From: Pandoraea sp.
GTDB lineage: Bacteria; Pseudomonadota; Gammaproteobacteria; Burkholderiales; Burkholderiaceae
Direction: 5' to 3'
Length of the DNA stretch: 64,000 nucleotides
Assembly (NCBI RefSeq): GCF_004297875.1
Contig: NZ_SCSK01000008.1
Span: 1-64,000 of the forward strand
Shown: positions 18,858 to 27,702 of the stretch, piece by piece
How the letters are laid out: every line of letters starts with the position of its first letter
Numbering within the stretch: position 1 is the first letter of the stretch
Notes under the pieces: generated by a model
Database searches by the model: none
Seen by the model: the letters and a program-made list of their open reading frames with translations, nothing else
What the model was told of the DNA's origin: nothing
Program-made: the position numbers and the translations under genes

Positions 18858-19330
18858 GGCTGTCTCCTTGAGTTTATGTACTGCATGTAATGCGTCGTTT
18901 TTGATGGATGTGAAACGCGACTGCAAACCACTTGGATGAAAGCATTGGCAATGCGCCCCTCCGTTGAGCGCGGAGCCATTCCGGCCAGTCTCAACGGTGC
19001 TGAACCTCCTGCTGCAATGGGGAAATGATGCGGCCCGGCGGGGGGGCCGGGCGGAGCGGGCGCGGGCCACGCCAAGCGCTCGTACGGGCCGGCAGCGGAG
19101 CGTGCTTCTCAATGCGTGGCGGCGTTGTTGCACTCATGCAATGGGCCCTGTCGTGGTTGGAACGCGTTGAATGCCGCAGGCGGATGAGGCGACGCCCTGG
19201 TATCAATTTAGACGAGTGTCGAGACTGATCTGTCCCAATTTGCGCATTTTTATATTTTTTTATGCAGGAAGCATACTAAAGTGCATTTATCGGGACAAGT
19301 CGAGTCCCAATAACCACTAAATTTGATGCC
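18858..19330. promoter_or_regulatory. tctC-sauR divergent region with regulatory module copy B (19197-19313)
   Basis: This 473-bp gap separates divergent tctCBA and sauR. The right part repeats the sau module: CTGGTATCAAT (19197-19207), CCCAATTTGCGCATTTT (19234-19250) and the inverted repeat TTATCGGGA-N9-TCCCAATAA (19287-19313). The last ends 17 bp before the sauR start, as expected for autoregulation. The left part (18858-19196) would be a leader of more than 300 nt for tctC if transcription starts in the module. It contains a GC-rich hairpin GCCCGGC/GCCGGGC near 19031-19050 but no recognisable gene or riboswitch. Confidence 0.72.
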
Positions 19331-20092
19331 ATGAGCTCAAACCAGTCCAATGCCGCCGCGCTGCGCGCTTTCCGCATCCTCGAGATTCTTGCCGAGGCCG
19401 ACAAGCCGCTTGCGCTGACCGATATCGTCAGCCGTATCGAATTGCCCAAGCAAACCGTGCACCGCATTCTCAAGCAACTCGAGAGCGCGTGGCTCGTCAC
19501 CCGCGGTACCGGCGGGCGCTATTACGAATGCTCGGCGCGGGTGCGGCAAATGGCGATCAGCGTGCTGATGAACTCGGGGCCCGCCGCGGCGCGGCACGCC
19601 ATCCTCAAGCATCTGGTCGACCGCATCGGCGAGACCTGCAACCTGACCATCCTGAGCGGCGACGATATTGTCTACCTCGATCGGGTCGAAACCCAGTGGC
19701 CGCTGCGCATGCATCTGCAGCCGGGCTCGCACGTGCCGCTGCATTGCACGTCCAGCGGAAAACTGTTGCTCAGCCTGCTGCCCAAGATGCGGCGCGAGCG
19801 CCTGATTGCCTCGCTGCCGCTGCGCGCGCAAGCGGAGAACACCATCACCGACCTCGACGCGTTGCGCGAAGAGCTCGCGCTCACGCGCAAGCGCCGCATC
19901 GGCATCAACGATCAGGAGCATTTGCAGGGCCTGATCGCCATTGCCGTGCCCGTCATGCTCGATCGCAACCGCGCCTGCGCGGCCATCGCCGTGCAGGCCC
20001 CGCTCGGTCGCGCCAGCATCGACAGCTTGCTGAATTACGTGCCGGAGTTGCGCCAGGCCGCGCTCGATATCTCTAAAACTTTCCACGACTGA
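19331..20092 (+). CDS. sauR: IclR-family regulator, probable SauR
   Basis: A 253-residue regulator with an N-terminal winged helix-turn-helix (about 7-70, LALTDIVSRIELPKQTVHRILKQLE) and the IclR effector domain (GETCNLTIL, PLHCTSSGKLLLS). Length is normal. It is divergent from tctCBA, and an inverted repeat ends 17 bp before its ATG. C. necator sauRSTU also carries an IclR regulator; here the tct genes lie between it and sauS. The two copies of the module suggest that it controls both sauSTU and tctCBA, with sulfoacetate or sulfoacetaldehyde as possible effector (inference). Confidence 0.8.
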   Translation: MSSNQSNAAALRAFRILEILAEADKPLALTDIVSRIELPKQTVHRILKQLESAWLVTRGTGGRYYECSARVRQMAISVLMNSGPAAARHAILKHLVDRIGETCNLTILSGDDIVYLDRVETQWPLRMHLQPGSHVPLHCTSSGKLLLSLLPKMRRERLIASLPLRAQAENTITDLDALREELALTRKRRIGINDQEHLQGLIAIAVPVMLDRNRACAAIAVQAPLGRASIDSLLNYVPELRQAALDISKTFHD

Positions 20093-20116
20093 CCCGCGGC
20101 GCGCCCGCCACAAAGC

Positions 20117-20165
20117 AGAAAACCGCCGCGGCCGCGCAGGCATTACGTCTGGCGGCCGCGGCGGT
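20117..20165 (-). terminator. Intrinsic terminator between sauR and the IseU-like pseudogene
   Basis: A long GC stem (about 20123-20135 with 20152-20164, CCGCCGCGGCCGC/GCGGCCGCGGCGG) has a 16-base loop. On the minus strand it is followed by a T-rich stretch (TTTTCTGCTTT), which suits the end of the minus-strand transporter gene. It may also stop the converging sauR transcript. Confidence 0.7.
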
Positions 20166-20181
20166 TATGGGCGGATGCTGC

Positions 20182-21476
20182 TTACGTCCCGTAGGCATAG
20201 GCCGGTGCGCGCTTGCCGATGGCGGCGGCCGACACGGCCGAGACCAGCGCGGCGAACAGCACGTAGGCGCAGATCAGCCACGGCTGGCCGCCGCCGACCT
20301 TGATCAGCGCGGTGGCGATGATCGGCGTCAGGCCGCTGGCGAAAATGCCCGAGAACTGGTAGACGAACGAAATGCCGGTATAGCGCACGCGGGCGTCGAA
20401 CAGCTCGGCAAACAGCGCTGCCTCTGGGCCATACACCGCCGCATAGAAAATCCCGAACGGCACCACGACCGACAGCCAGATCACCGGCAAATTGGTCGAG
20501 TGCGTCAGGATCAGCCAGAACGCCGGGAACGACGACAGCCCGGTGATCAGGGAGCCCCAGAAGTACACGCGGGCGCGGCCGATCTTGTCCGACAGGCGAC
20601 CGAAAATCGGAATGAACGGGCACATCACCAGCGCCGAGGCCATCACGCTCATCAGCGCGTCGGTGCGGTCGATATGGATCTGCTGGGTCAGGTAGCTGAT
20701 GATGAACACACCGAACACATTGAAGAACACCCCGTCGATGTAGCGCGCGCCCATGCCGAGCATGACGTTCTTGGGGAAGTGCTTGAGCATTTCCAGGAAC
20801 GGCACCTTGGCCTGCGCATGGCGGCTTTTGAGCGAGGCGAATTCGGGCGTCTCCATCACGCGCAGCCGGATCCACATGCCGACGAATACCAGCACCGCCG
20901 AGAGCAGGAATGCCGCGCGCCAGCCCCACGCCAGGAACTGCTCGTTGGTCAGCGTCTTCGACAGCAGCGCAACCACGCCGGCAGCCAGGCACAGGCCGAT
21001 CGACAAACCGATCTGCGGCAGGCTGGCATAAAAGCCGCGCTTGTTGGGCGGCGCATATTCATAGGTCATCAGTACCGCGCCGCCCCATTCGCCGCCCAGG
21101 CCGATGCCCTGGAACACGCGCAGCAGCAACAGCAAGGTGGGTGCCCACAGGCCGATCTGGCTATAGGTCGGCACCAGCCCGACGAGCACCGTCGACACCC
21201 CCATGATGAGCAGCGTCAGCACCAGCATGCTCTTGCGGCCGATCCGGTCGCCGAAGTGCCCGAAGATCACGCCGCCGAGCGGGCGCGCCACAAAGCCGAC
21301 CGCAAAGGTCGTATAGGCCAGCATGGTCAGACCACCTGGTCGTGACCCGGGAAATACAGCTTGTTGAGGACGATGCCGGCGATCACGCCATACAGGAAAA
21401 AGTCGTACCACTCGATGGTCGCGCCGATCACGCTGGCGAGCGCGACGCGGCGTATTGCGATGCTATCGTTTGCCAT
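20182..21476 (-). pseudogene. iseU: Frameshifted MHS-family MFS transporter (IseU-like)
   Basis: The ATG at 21476 (MANDSIAIRR, preceded by CGGAGAC) opens a metabolite:H+ symporter N-terminus (GATIEWYDFFLYG), which stops after GHDQVV at about 21327. Family-like sequence resumes directly in another frame (MLAYTTFAVGFVARPLGG) and continues intact to 20182. Reading GTGGTCTGACCATG as GTGGTCTCGACCATG, one base longer, restores the expected V-V-S-T-M, so a single C seems lost near 21333. The rest shows MHS motifs such as GHFGDRIGRK. It sits directly downstream of the IseJ-like dehydrogenase, matching the isethionate importer IseU of C. necator. A recent mutation or an assembly error are both possible. 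Confidence 0.82.
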
Positions 21477-21594
21477 AATGTCTCCGTTGATGGTTGCCGC
21501 CGGATGGCGGTTGATACGCGCCGTCGACGTCTCCTCCCGGCGCTTTTTTTCTGATGAGATACAACTGGTCGTACGTACTGCAAAAAAAACGGTC

Positions 21595-23226
21595 TCAGGC
21601 GGCGAGCGCCTCGCGCGCGGCGACGGCATCGGTCAGGATCATGTCCGAGGCTTTCTCGGCCACCATCACGACAGGCACGTTGGTGTTGCCCGACACGAGG
21701 GTCGGCATGATCGAGCAGTCCACCACCCGCAGGCCGGCCACGCCGCGCACGCGCAGGCGTTCGTCGACCACCGCCATGGGGTCGTGCGCCGGCCCCATCT
21801 TGGCGGTGCCCGAGGGGTGGAAAATCGTCGCGCCGTATTCCCTGCAAAAATGCAGAATCTCGTCGTCGCTTTGCACTTCGTGGCCGGGCCGGTGCTCGCG
21901 CTTCATCAGCGCGCGCATCGGGTCGGCCTGCGCCACACGGCGCGCGAATTTCACGCCGGCCACGGCCGTGCGCCGGTCCAGTTCGGACGACAGGTAATTC
22001 GGCTGCATCGACGGCGGCGTGAGCGGATCGGTCGACTGGATGCGCACGGTGCCGCGCGATTCCGGGCGCAACTGGCACACGGAGTAGGTGCAGCCCGAGA
22101 ACGGATGCACCGAGCCGCCGGCCTGATCGGCCGACAGGGTGCCGAAGTGGAACTGAATATCGGGGGTGACGGCCTCGCCCGGCAGCGCGCGGCAAAACAG
22201 GCCGCCCTGGTTGATGCCCACGGCCAGCGGCCCGCTGCGCGAGAACAGCCACTGCATGCCGATGCGCGCCTGGCCCCACAGCGAGTTGAGCTGATCGTTG
22301 GTGGTGATCGGCTTGCTTACCTCGTAGATCAGGCGGATCTGCAGGTGGTCCTGAAGATTTTCGCCCACGCCCGGCGCGTCCTTGACCACCGGAATGCCGA
22401 ACTTCTGCAGCAATGCGCCCGGGCCGACGCCCGAGAGTTGCAGCAACTGCGGCGACTGCAGCGCACCGGCCGAGAGAATCACCTCCCGGCGCGCGCTTAC
22501 CTCGAACTGCTGTCCGTGCTTGACGTATTGCACGCCGGTCGCGCGCGCGCCCTCGAACAGCACCCGGGTCGCCTGTGCATCGGTCTCCACATGCAGGTTG
22601 GGGCGCTGGCGCGCCGGCTTCAGATAGGCCACGGCGGTCGAGCAGCGCTTGCCGTTGTGGGTCGTCAACTGGTAGTAGCCGACGCCTTCCTGATGGCCGG
22701 TGTTGAAGTCGTCCACGCGCGGCACGCCAAGCTTATTGGCCGCGCCGATGAAAGCTTCCACCAGTTCGTTGCGGGTCGGGATGCTGGTTGCCCACAACGG
22801 ACCGTCGGTGCCGCGCGTGGCGCCGGGGCCGAGGTCGTTGTGTTCGAGCCGCTTGAAGTAAGGCAGGCAATCCTCCCAGCTCCAGCCCGAGTTACCCTGC
22901 GCGGCCCAGCGGTCGTAATCGGCGCTCTGGCCGCGAATGTAGATCAAGCCGTTGATCGAGCTGCTGCCGCCCAGCGTGCGCCCGCGCGGCCAATACAGGC
23001 GGCGCCCGAGCATGTTCGGATCGGGGTCGGTATAAAAGCCCCAGTTGTAGACCTTGTGAAACATCGTCTTGCCGTAACCGATCGGGATGTGAATCCACAC
23101 ATATCGGTCGGGCGGGCCGGCCTCGAGCAGGCAGACCGAGTATTTACCGTTTTCGCTCAGGCGGTTTGCCAGGACACAGCCGGCTGAACCCGCGCCCACC
23201 ACGACATAGTCGTAATCGCGCTTCAT
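21595..23226 (-). CDS. iseJ: GMC-family FAD dehydrogenase, probable isethionate dehydrogenase IseJ
   Basis: A 543-residue choline dehydrogenase-like flavoenzyme. The N-terminal ADP-binding motif is VVVGAGSAGCVLANRLSE (8-25). GMC signature 1 lies around RTLGGSSSINGLIYIRG, signature 2 around GALQSPQLLQLSGVGP, and the catalytic His-rich region is HPSGTAKMGP, followed by GNTNVPVVMVAEKAS. Many GMC enzymes with this architecture are annotated as choline dehydrogenase. Here the divergent IclR gene, the adjoining MHS transporter and nearby xsc match the iseR-iseJ-iseU arrangement of C. necator, in which IseJ oxidises isethionate to sulfoacetaldehyde. The family is certain; the substrate is inferred. 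Confidence 0.78.
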   Translation of the reverse strand: MKRDYDYVVVGAGSAGCVLANRLSENGKYSVCLLEAGPPDRYVWIHIPIGYGKTMFHKVYNWGFYTDPDPNMLGRRLYWPRGRTLGGSSSINGLIYIRGQSADYDRWAAQGNSGWSWEDCLPYFKRLEHNDLGPGATRGTDGPLWATSIPTRNELVEAFIGAANKLGVPRVDDFNTGHQEGVGYYQLTTHNGKRCSTAVAYLKPARQRPNLHVETDAQATRVLFEGARATGVQYVKHGQQFEVSARREVILSAGALQSPQLLQLSGVGPGALLQKFGIPVVKDAPGVGENLQDHLQIRLIYEVSKPITTNDQLNSLWGQARIGMQWLFSRSGPLAVGINQGGLFCRALPGEAVTPDIQFHFGTLSADQAGGSVHPFSGCTYSVCQLRPESRGTVRIQSTDPLTPPSMQPNYLSSELDRRTAVAGVKFARRVAQADPMRALMKREHRPGHEVQSDDEILHFCREYGATIFHPSGTAKMGPAHDPMAVVDERLRVRGVAGLRVVDCSIMPTLVSGNTNVPVVMVAEKASDMILTDAVAAREALAA

Positions 23227-23361
23227 GGTGTCTCGCTCCTGTTTTAATAATGGAATGATTTGTTTCGACTTTATGAAGCAATTGATTTCTCATCAAGCAA
23301 ATTGGGCTAAGATCGAAAAAAGTGGATCAAAACATTTATTTTTGTTTCAAAAGAGACAGAC

Positions 23362-24180
23362 ATGGAGACGAGTGAGGAAGCTGCCGCCCGCGGTGTCCCG
23401 CGCGGCGGTGACGGAGGCGCGGAGGAGGCGCGCGCGCTGCGGCCGGTGGCGGTGCTGGCGCACTTGGCGGGGGCGGGCCATCCGCTCACGCTGTCGCAGT
23501 TGTCGGTTCGCCTGCATATTCCGAAGGCGACGCTGCTGCGTTTGATGGAGTCGCTCGAAGCCGGCGGCTTCATCGTGCACGCTCCCAACGAGCGGGGCTA
23601 TATGCCGGGGCCGGCCTTGGCCAACCTGGCGCTGGCCACGCTTGGCAACAACAGCTTCACGCGCTCGTGTCGCGCGGTGCTGCGCACCCTGGTGGCGGCG
23701 CTTGGCGAGACCTGCAATATCACGGCGCTCGACGGCGACCGCGTGCTCTACGTCGAACGGGTCGAAACCGACGAGCCGCTGCGCCAACAACTGCAGCCGG
23801 GCGCCCATGTGCCGCTGCACTGCACCGCCAGCGGCAAGCTGTTTCTCGCGCAGATGTCCGCGCTCGAGCGCAAGCAGTTGCTGGCACGCTTGCCGCTGCC
23901 GCGCATGACGCCGCGCACGCTGACCGATGCGGGGTTGCTGGCGGCGGAGCTAGACCGCATGTCGGTGCGCAATATCGGGGTGGACAATGAAGAATTCGTG
24001 CGCGGCATGGTCGCCGTGGCGCTGCCGATCCGCGCGGCCGACGGTCACGCCATCGCCGCGCTGGCGTGCCATGCGCCGACCGCGCGGCTGAGCCTGAGCG
24101 ACCTGATGCAGTCGGTCCCCAAAATGGAGGAGACGGCGCGACGGCTCGCGCCGTTGCTGCAGCAGCCGGCGCAGCCATAG
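23362..24180 (+). CDS. iseR: IclR-family regulator, probable IseR
   Basis: A 272-residue regulator with a winged helix at about 30-90 (LTLSQLSVRLHIPKATLLRLMESLEAGG, helix-turn-helix region) and the effector domain (GETCNITAL, PLHCTASGKLFLA). It diverges from the IseJ-like gene across 135 bp. That gap contains the 10-mer GCAAATTGGG (23297-23306), also found on the opposite strand in both sau modules. It probably controls the isethionate genes. Its first 25 residues are low-complexity and the exact start is not certain. Confidence 0.78.
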   Translation: METSEEAAARGVPRGGDGGAEEARALRPVAVLAHLAGAGHPLTLSQLSVRLHIPKATLLRLMESLEAGGFIVHAPNERGYMPGPALANLALATLGNNSFTRSCRAVLRTLVAALGETCNITALDGDRVLYVERVETDEPLRQQLQPGAHVPLHCTASGKLFLAQMSALERKQLLARLPLPRMTPRTLTDAGLLAAELDRMSVRNIGVDNEEFVRGMVAVALPIRAADGHAIAALACHAPTARLSLSDLMQSVPKMEETARRLAPLLQQPAQP

Positions 24181-24223
24181 CGCGCGCCCGCCGGGCCGGG
24201 CAGCGCCGGCCGCTCGGGGATCC

Positions 24224-25666
24224 TCAGGCGCGTTCGTCGCGGAAGTGATACCAGTGAAACAGCATGCGCTGGCCGAGCCGGCGAAACGGCGCGAACATGT
24301 GGCCCGGCAGCGGCGAGGTGAAGATCGGCAAATCCAGCTTGCGCCCGTGACCTGCGATCCATTGCGCCATATGCCGGCCGGCCTGGGCCGAATACATCAC
24401 GCCGTTGCCGCCATAGCCGAGCGCGTAATACACGGTTTCATTCGGATCGGGCTGCACGATGCGCGGCATCATGTCGTGACTGACGTCGACCCAGCCCCAC
24501 CACGAATAATCGATCTGGATGCCCTTGAGCGCCGGGAATTTGCGGTGCAGGCCGTCGATCAGCAATTGCTGGTGCCGGGGATTGGGCGCATCGCGTCCGG
24601 TGATCGCGCTGCGGCTGCCGATCTGCACACGGTTGTCGGGCAGCTTGCGGTAGTAGTGGCGCAGCGTGCGGGTGTCGGTAATGACCTCGTTGGTGCGGAA
24701 ATTGCAGGCGGCGATCTCCGCCTCGGTCAGTGGCCGCGTCACCATCGAATTCGAAAGGATCGGCATGATCCGGTTGCGCAACTGCCGATGCAGCCCTTGC
24801 GAGGTGTAGCCACCGGTGGCCACGCCAACCGCGCGGGCGCGCACCACCCCGCCGGGGGTTGTCAGATAGTGGATGCCGTTGCGCGTTTCCCAGTGCGTCA
24901 CGGGGCTGGACGGATGTACCGTCGCGCCCCCCTCGCGCGCCATGCGCAAGTAGCCGTAGGCCAGCTTGAGCGGATGCACGCCGATGCCATCCGGCTCGTG
25001 CATCGCGCCATGGCACTCGGCGTCGCCGACGTACTGGCGCTTGACTTCCTCGGCGCTGAGAATGCGTGATTTATAGTTGAAGACTTCGTTGTACACCTTC
25101 GACTGGGCGCGCAGTTTCTCCAGCGCCCACGGCCGGTGGGCGATGTACAGGTGACCGCCCGGCTGCGGGTCGCAGGCGATGTTGCCGCTCTTGATCAGGT
25201 GCTTGAAATAATCGAAGCCGTCGAGAATCTCGGCGTGCATCCGGAGCGCCGTCTCGCGCCCCCAGCGCTCGATCCACTGGCCGCGCGTCAGGCGCCCGGA
25301 GGCGTTTTGCGCCTGGCCGCCATTACGGCTGGTGCAGCCCCAGCTGACCCGGTTGGCTTCGAGCACGGTGGCCTTGATGCCATATTCGCGCGCCAGTTCC
25401 AGCGCCGTCACCAGGCCGGTGAAACCGGCGCCGATGATCGCCACGTCGACATCGATGTCGTGAGTGATCGGGCCGTCGTCGTCGGGCGCCGGCCCGGCCG
25501 TGGCCGCCCAGTAGGTCGGCGCATATTCGCGCCCGCGCCCCGGATCGGGCGCGACCAGCGGATCGTACTGCGGATCGTACTTGTTCGACGGTTGGGTCGG
25601 GCTGCCGTGACGGCTGTTATCGCCGTTGTCGCCCGTAGCGCTCGCCTGTTTCAGGATCGTTTCCAT
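24224..25666 (-). CDS. tauY: FAD-dependent amine oxidoreductase, probable taurine dehydrogenase large subunit TauY
   Basis: A 480-residue DAO-family flavoprotein. The FAD-binding motif DVAIIGAGFTGLVTALELA lies near residue 75 after an extended polar N-terminus, and the C-terminal flavin motif is around ALGYGGNGVMYSAQAG. It starts 24 bp after the tauX stop. Taurine dehydrogenase TauXY (a DAO-type subunit with a small NTF2-like one) deaminates taurine to sulfoacetaldehyde with a cytochrome acceptor, which fits xsc nearby. PuuB-type gamma-glutamylputrescine oxidases look alike; the tauX neighbour favours TauY. Confidence 0.75.
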   Translation of the reverse strand: METILKQASATGDNGDNSRHGSPTQPSNKYDPQYDPLVAPDPGRGREYAPTYWAATAGPAPDDDGPITHDIDVDVAIIGAGFTGLVTALELAREYGIKATVLEANRVSWGCTSRNGGQAQNASGRLTRGQWIERWGRETALRMHAEILDGFDYFKHLIKSGNIACDPQPGGHLYIAHRPWALEKLRAQSKVYNEVFNYKSRILSAEEVKRQYVGDAECHGAMHEPDGIGVHPLKLAYGYLRMAREGGATVHPSSPVTHWETRNGIHYLTTPGGVVRARAVGVATGGYTSQGLHRQLRNRIMPILSNSMVTRPLTEAEIAACNFRTNEVITDTRTLRHYYRKLPDNRVQIGSRSAITGRDAPNPRHQQLLIDGLHRKFPALKGIQIDYSWWGWVDVSHDMMPRIVQPDPNETVYYALGYGGNGVMYSAQAGRHMAQWIAGHGRKLDLPIFTSPLPGHMFAPFRRLGQRMLFHWYHFRDERA

Positions 25667-25690
25667 GACTGTCTCCTAGCGGCGGCCGGA

Positions 25691-26092
25691 TTAGCGAGCG
25701 GCCCCGGAAACGGGCGGGCGGTCCTTGCGGAACGCATTCTTGACGGCGATCTTGCCGTTGCGGAACGTGAAGATATCGACGCCGCGCGCCTCGATGCGCG
25801 TGCCGTCGGCGCGGGTGCCGGTGAAGGTCCACTCCGACACGCCGCGATCGCCGCACACGAAGTGCACGCCGTCGAGCCACTGCGCATCCGGGAAGGTTTG
25901 CCAGGCCAGCGCAAAGCCCTCGCGTACCGCCGCGCGTCCGGCAAACGTCTTGCCGCACAATTCGGGGCCGCCGGCGGCCTGGAAGATGCAGTCGTCGGCC
26001 ATGAATTCCATCAGGCCGTCCAGGTCGTGGCGGTTCCACGCATCGCTGAAGGCTTGCAGGAACTCGACGCTGACTTGGTTTTGTTGATCCAT
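25691..26092 (-). CDS. tauX: NTF2/SnoaL-like protein, probable taurine dehydrogenase small subunit TauX
   Basis: A 133-residue single-domain protein of the NTF2-like fold (WNRHDLDGLMEFMADDCIF, GRAAVREGFALAWQTFPDAQW, VDIFTFRNGKIAVKNAFRK). The ATG at 26092 is preceded by GAGGAG about 10 bases upstream. The longer open frame through the permease gene is a shadow. It lies immediately upstream of tauY, the arrangement known for tauXY. A strong terminator (26220-26251) separates it from the permease, so tauXY probably has its own promoter in the intervening 126 bp. Confidence 0.72.
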   Translation of the reverse strand: MDQQNQVSVEFLQAFSDAWNRHDLDGLMEFMADDCIFQAAGGPELCGKTFAGRAAVREGFALAWQTFPDAQWLDGVHFVCGDRGVSEWTFTGTRADGTRIEARGVDIFTFRNGKIAVKNAFRKDRPPVSGAAR

Positions 26093-26219
26093 GATTTGTG
26101 ACTCCTCGGAATACTGGTTCGATGCCGGGGTTCGGGCGACCCCATGCATGTCATTGAACCAGTTGCGCGGCCGATGCGTTAGGGCCAGTTGGGGGCCTTC
26201 GTGGGAGCCAGAATGGTGC

Positions 26220-26251
26220 AAAAAAAAGCCGGCGCACAAGCGGCGCCGGCT
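26220..26251 (-). terminator. Intrinsic terminator of the APC permease gene
   Basis: On the minus strand a perfect 9-bp stem AGCCGGCGC/GCGCCGGCT (26243-26251 with 26227-26235), loop of seven, is followed by a run of eight T (complement of 26220-26227). It ends the permease transcript 36 bp after the stop codon, before tauXY. Confidence 0.92.
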
Positions 26252-26286
26252 GGGTATTCGCGACCGGCGAGCGCCGGACGCCGGTT

Positions 26287-27702
26287 TTACGTCTCGTATT
26301 GCCCCTGCGGCAGGCGGGGCCCGCGCCAGATCGAGCGCAGCGCGAAGGCCGCCAGCAGGATCGCCAGGCTTACCACGCCGAGCGCCAGCGGCGTGCGCTG
26401 CGACGGAATGAAGGCCATCGCGGTGACGATGCCGAGCATGCCGGCGATGGCAACGTAGGTCAGCCACGGAAAGCACCACATCCGCACTTTCAGGCGCTCG
26501 GGCGCCTGGCGTTCGAGCCGGGCGCGCAGGCGCAATTGCGACAGGGCGATCAGCACATAGACAAAAATCGCCACGGTGCCGTACGAATTCACCAGGAAGG
26601 CGAACACCTTGTCGGGCGAGACGTAGGACATGACGACCGCCGCATAGCCGAACAGGGTGCCGGCCAGGATCGCGCGCACCGGCACGCCACGCCGGTTCAG
26701 GCGGGCCAGGGCGGCTGGCGCGTCGCCGCGCCGGGTCAGCGCGAACAGCATGCGCGAGGACGCATAAAGCCCCGAATTGAGCGCCGAGAGCACGGCGGTC
26801 AGCACCACGGCATTCATGATGTTGGCCGCGGCCGGAATATGGATCGCCTCGAGCGCGCTCACATAGGGCGTGGCCATGCCGGCCGAGTTCCAGGGCACCA
26901 GGGCAACCACCAGCAGAATCGAGCCGACGTAGAAGAACAGCACGCGACTGATGACCGAATTGGTGGCCCGTGCGACCGCCTGGTGCGGCTCGGCGGCCTC
27001 GGCCGCGGCAATCGTCACGATCTCGGCGCCGAAGTAGAAGCCGGTGGCGGCTACCGCGCCGCTGAGTACCGGCCCGATGCCGTTGGGCATGAAGCCCCCG
27101 TGCGCGGTGATATTGCCCAGCCCGCCGGTGGCGTGCGGCCACAGGCCCAGCACGTAGAGGCCGCCCAGGAACAGAAACACCACGATGGCCGCGACCTTGA
27201 TCGAGGCGAACCAGAACTCGAACTCGCCATACGAGGCGACCGACACCAGATTGGTCAGCGTCAGCAGCACCAGCAGCACCAGGCTGATGGTCCAGGCCGG
27301 CACGCCAGGCAGCCAGAACTGGACCAGCGAGGCCCCGGCCACGGCCTCGACCGCGACCACGATGACCCAGAAATACCAGTACATCCAGCCGGTCAGAAAG
27401 CCCGCCAGCTCGCCCGCCGCCGGACGGTCGTCGAACGCCAGCCGGGCATATTCATAGAACGAGCCGACGGCCGGCAGCGCGCAGGCCATCTCGCCGAGCA
27501 TGCGCATGACCAGCACCACCAGTGCGCCGGTGATCAGAAAGGAAATAATCGCGGCCGGACCGGCCGAGTGGATAACGACGCCGCTGCCGACGAACAGGCC
27601 GGCGCCGATCACGCCGCCCAGCGCGATCATGGACATGTGGCGTTGTTTCAGACTGTGCTGCAGGCGGCTCGCTGATGGGTTCGAGCGTGGATCTTGATAC
27701 AT
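26287..27702 (-). CDS. APC-family amino acid permease, candidate taurine importer
   Basis: A 471-residue inner-membrane permease of the amino acid transporter family (AnsP/GabP-like) with about 12 membrane helices. The first helix has the consensus IALGGVIGAGLFVGSG. The ATG at 27702 is preceded by a strong AAGAGGAGG. It lies between xsc and tauXY on the same strand, so an amino-sulfonate such as taurine is a plausible substrate, but nothing in the sequence proves it. The upstream-extended frame lacks homology. Confidence 0.8.
   Translation of the reverse strand: MYQDPRSNPSASRLQHSLKQRHMSMIALGGVIGAGLFVGSGVVIHSAGPAAIISFLITGALVVLVMRMLGEMACALPAVGSFYEYARLAFDDRPAAGELAGFLTGWMYWYFWVIVVAVEAVAGASLVQFWLPGVPAWTISLVLLVLLTLTNLVSVASYGEFEFWFASIKVAAIVVFLFLGGLYVLGLWPHATGGLGNITAHGGFMPNGIGPVLSGAVAATGFYFGAEIVTIAAAEAAEPHQAVARATNSVISRVLFFYVGSILLVVALVPWNSAGMATPYVSALEAIHIPAAANIMNAVVLTAVLSALNSGLYASSRMLFALTRRGDAPAALARLNRRGVPVRAILAGTLFGYAAVVMSYVSPDKVFAFLVNSYGTVAIFVYVLIALSQLRLRARLERQAPERLKVRMWCFPWLTYVAIAGMLGIVTAMAFIPSQRTPLALGVVSLAILLAAFALRSIWRGPRLPQGQYET

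Noticed and set aside
18991..19206. 71-codon minus-strand frame in the tctC-sauR gap
   Set aside because: There is no ribosome binding site, family match or coding character; it is probably chance in GC-rich DNA.
21361..23187. 608-codon plus-strand open frame
   Set aside because: It is antisense to the GMC dehydrogenase with its FAD and GMC motifs; composition is typical of a GC-rich shadow.
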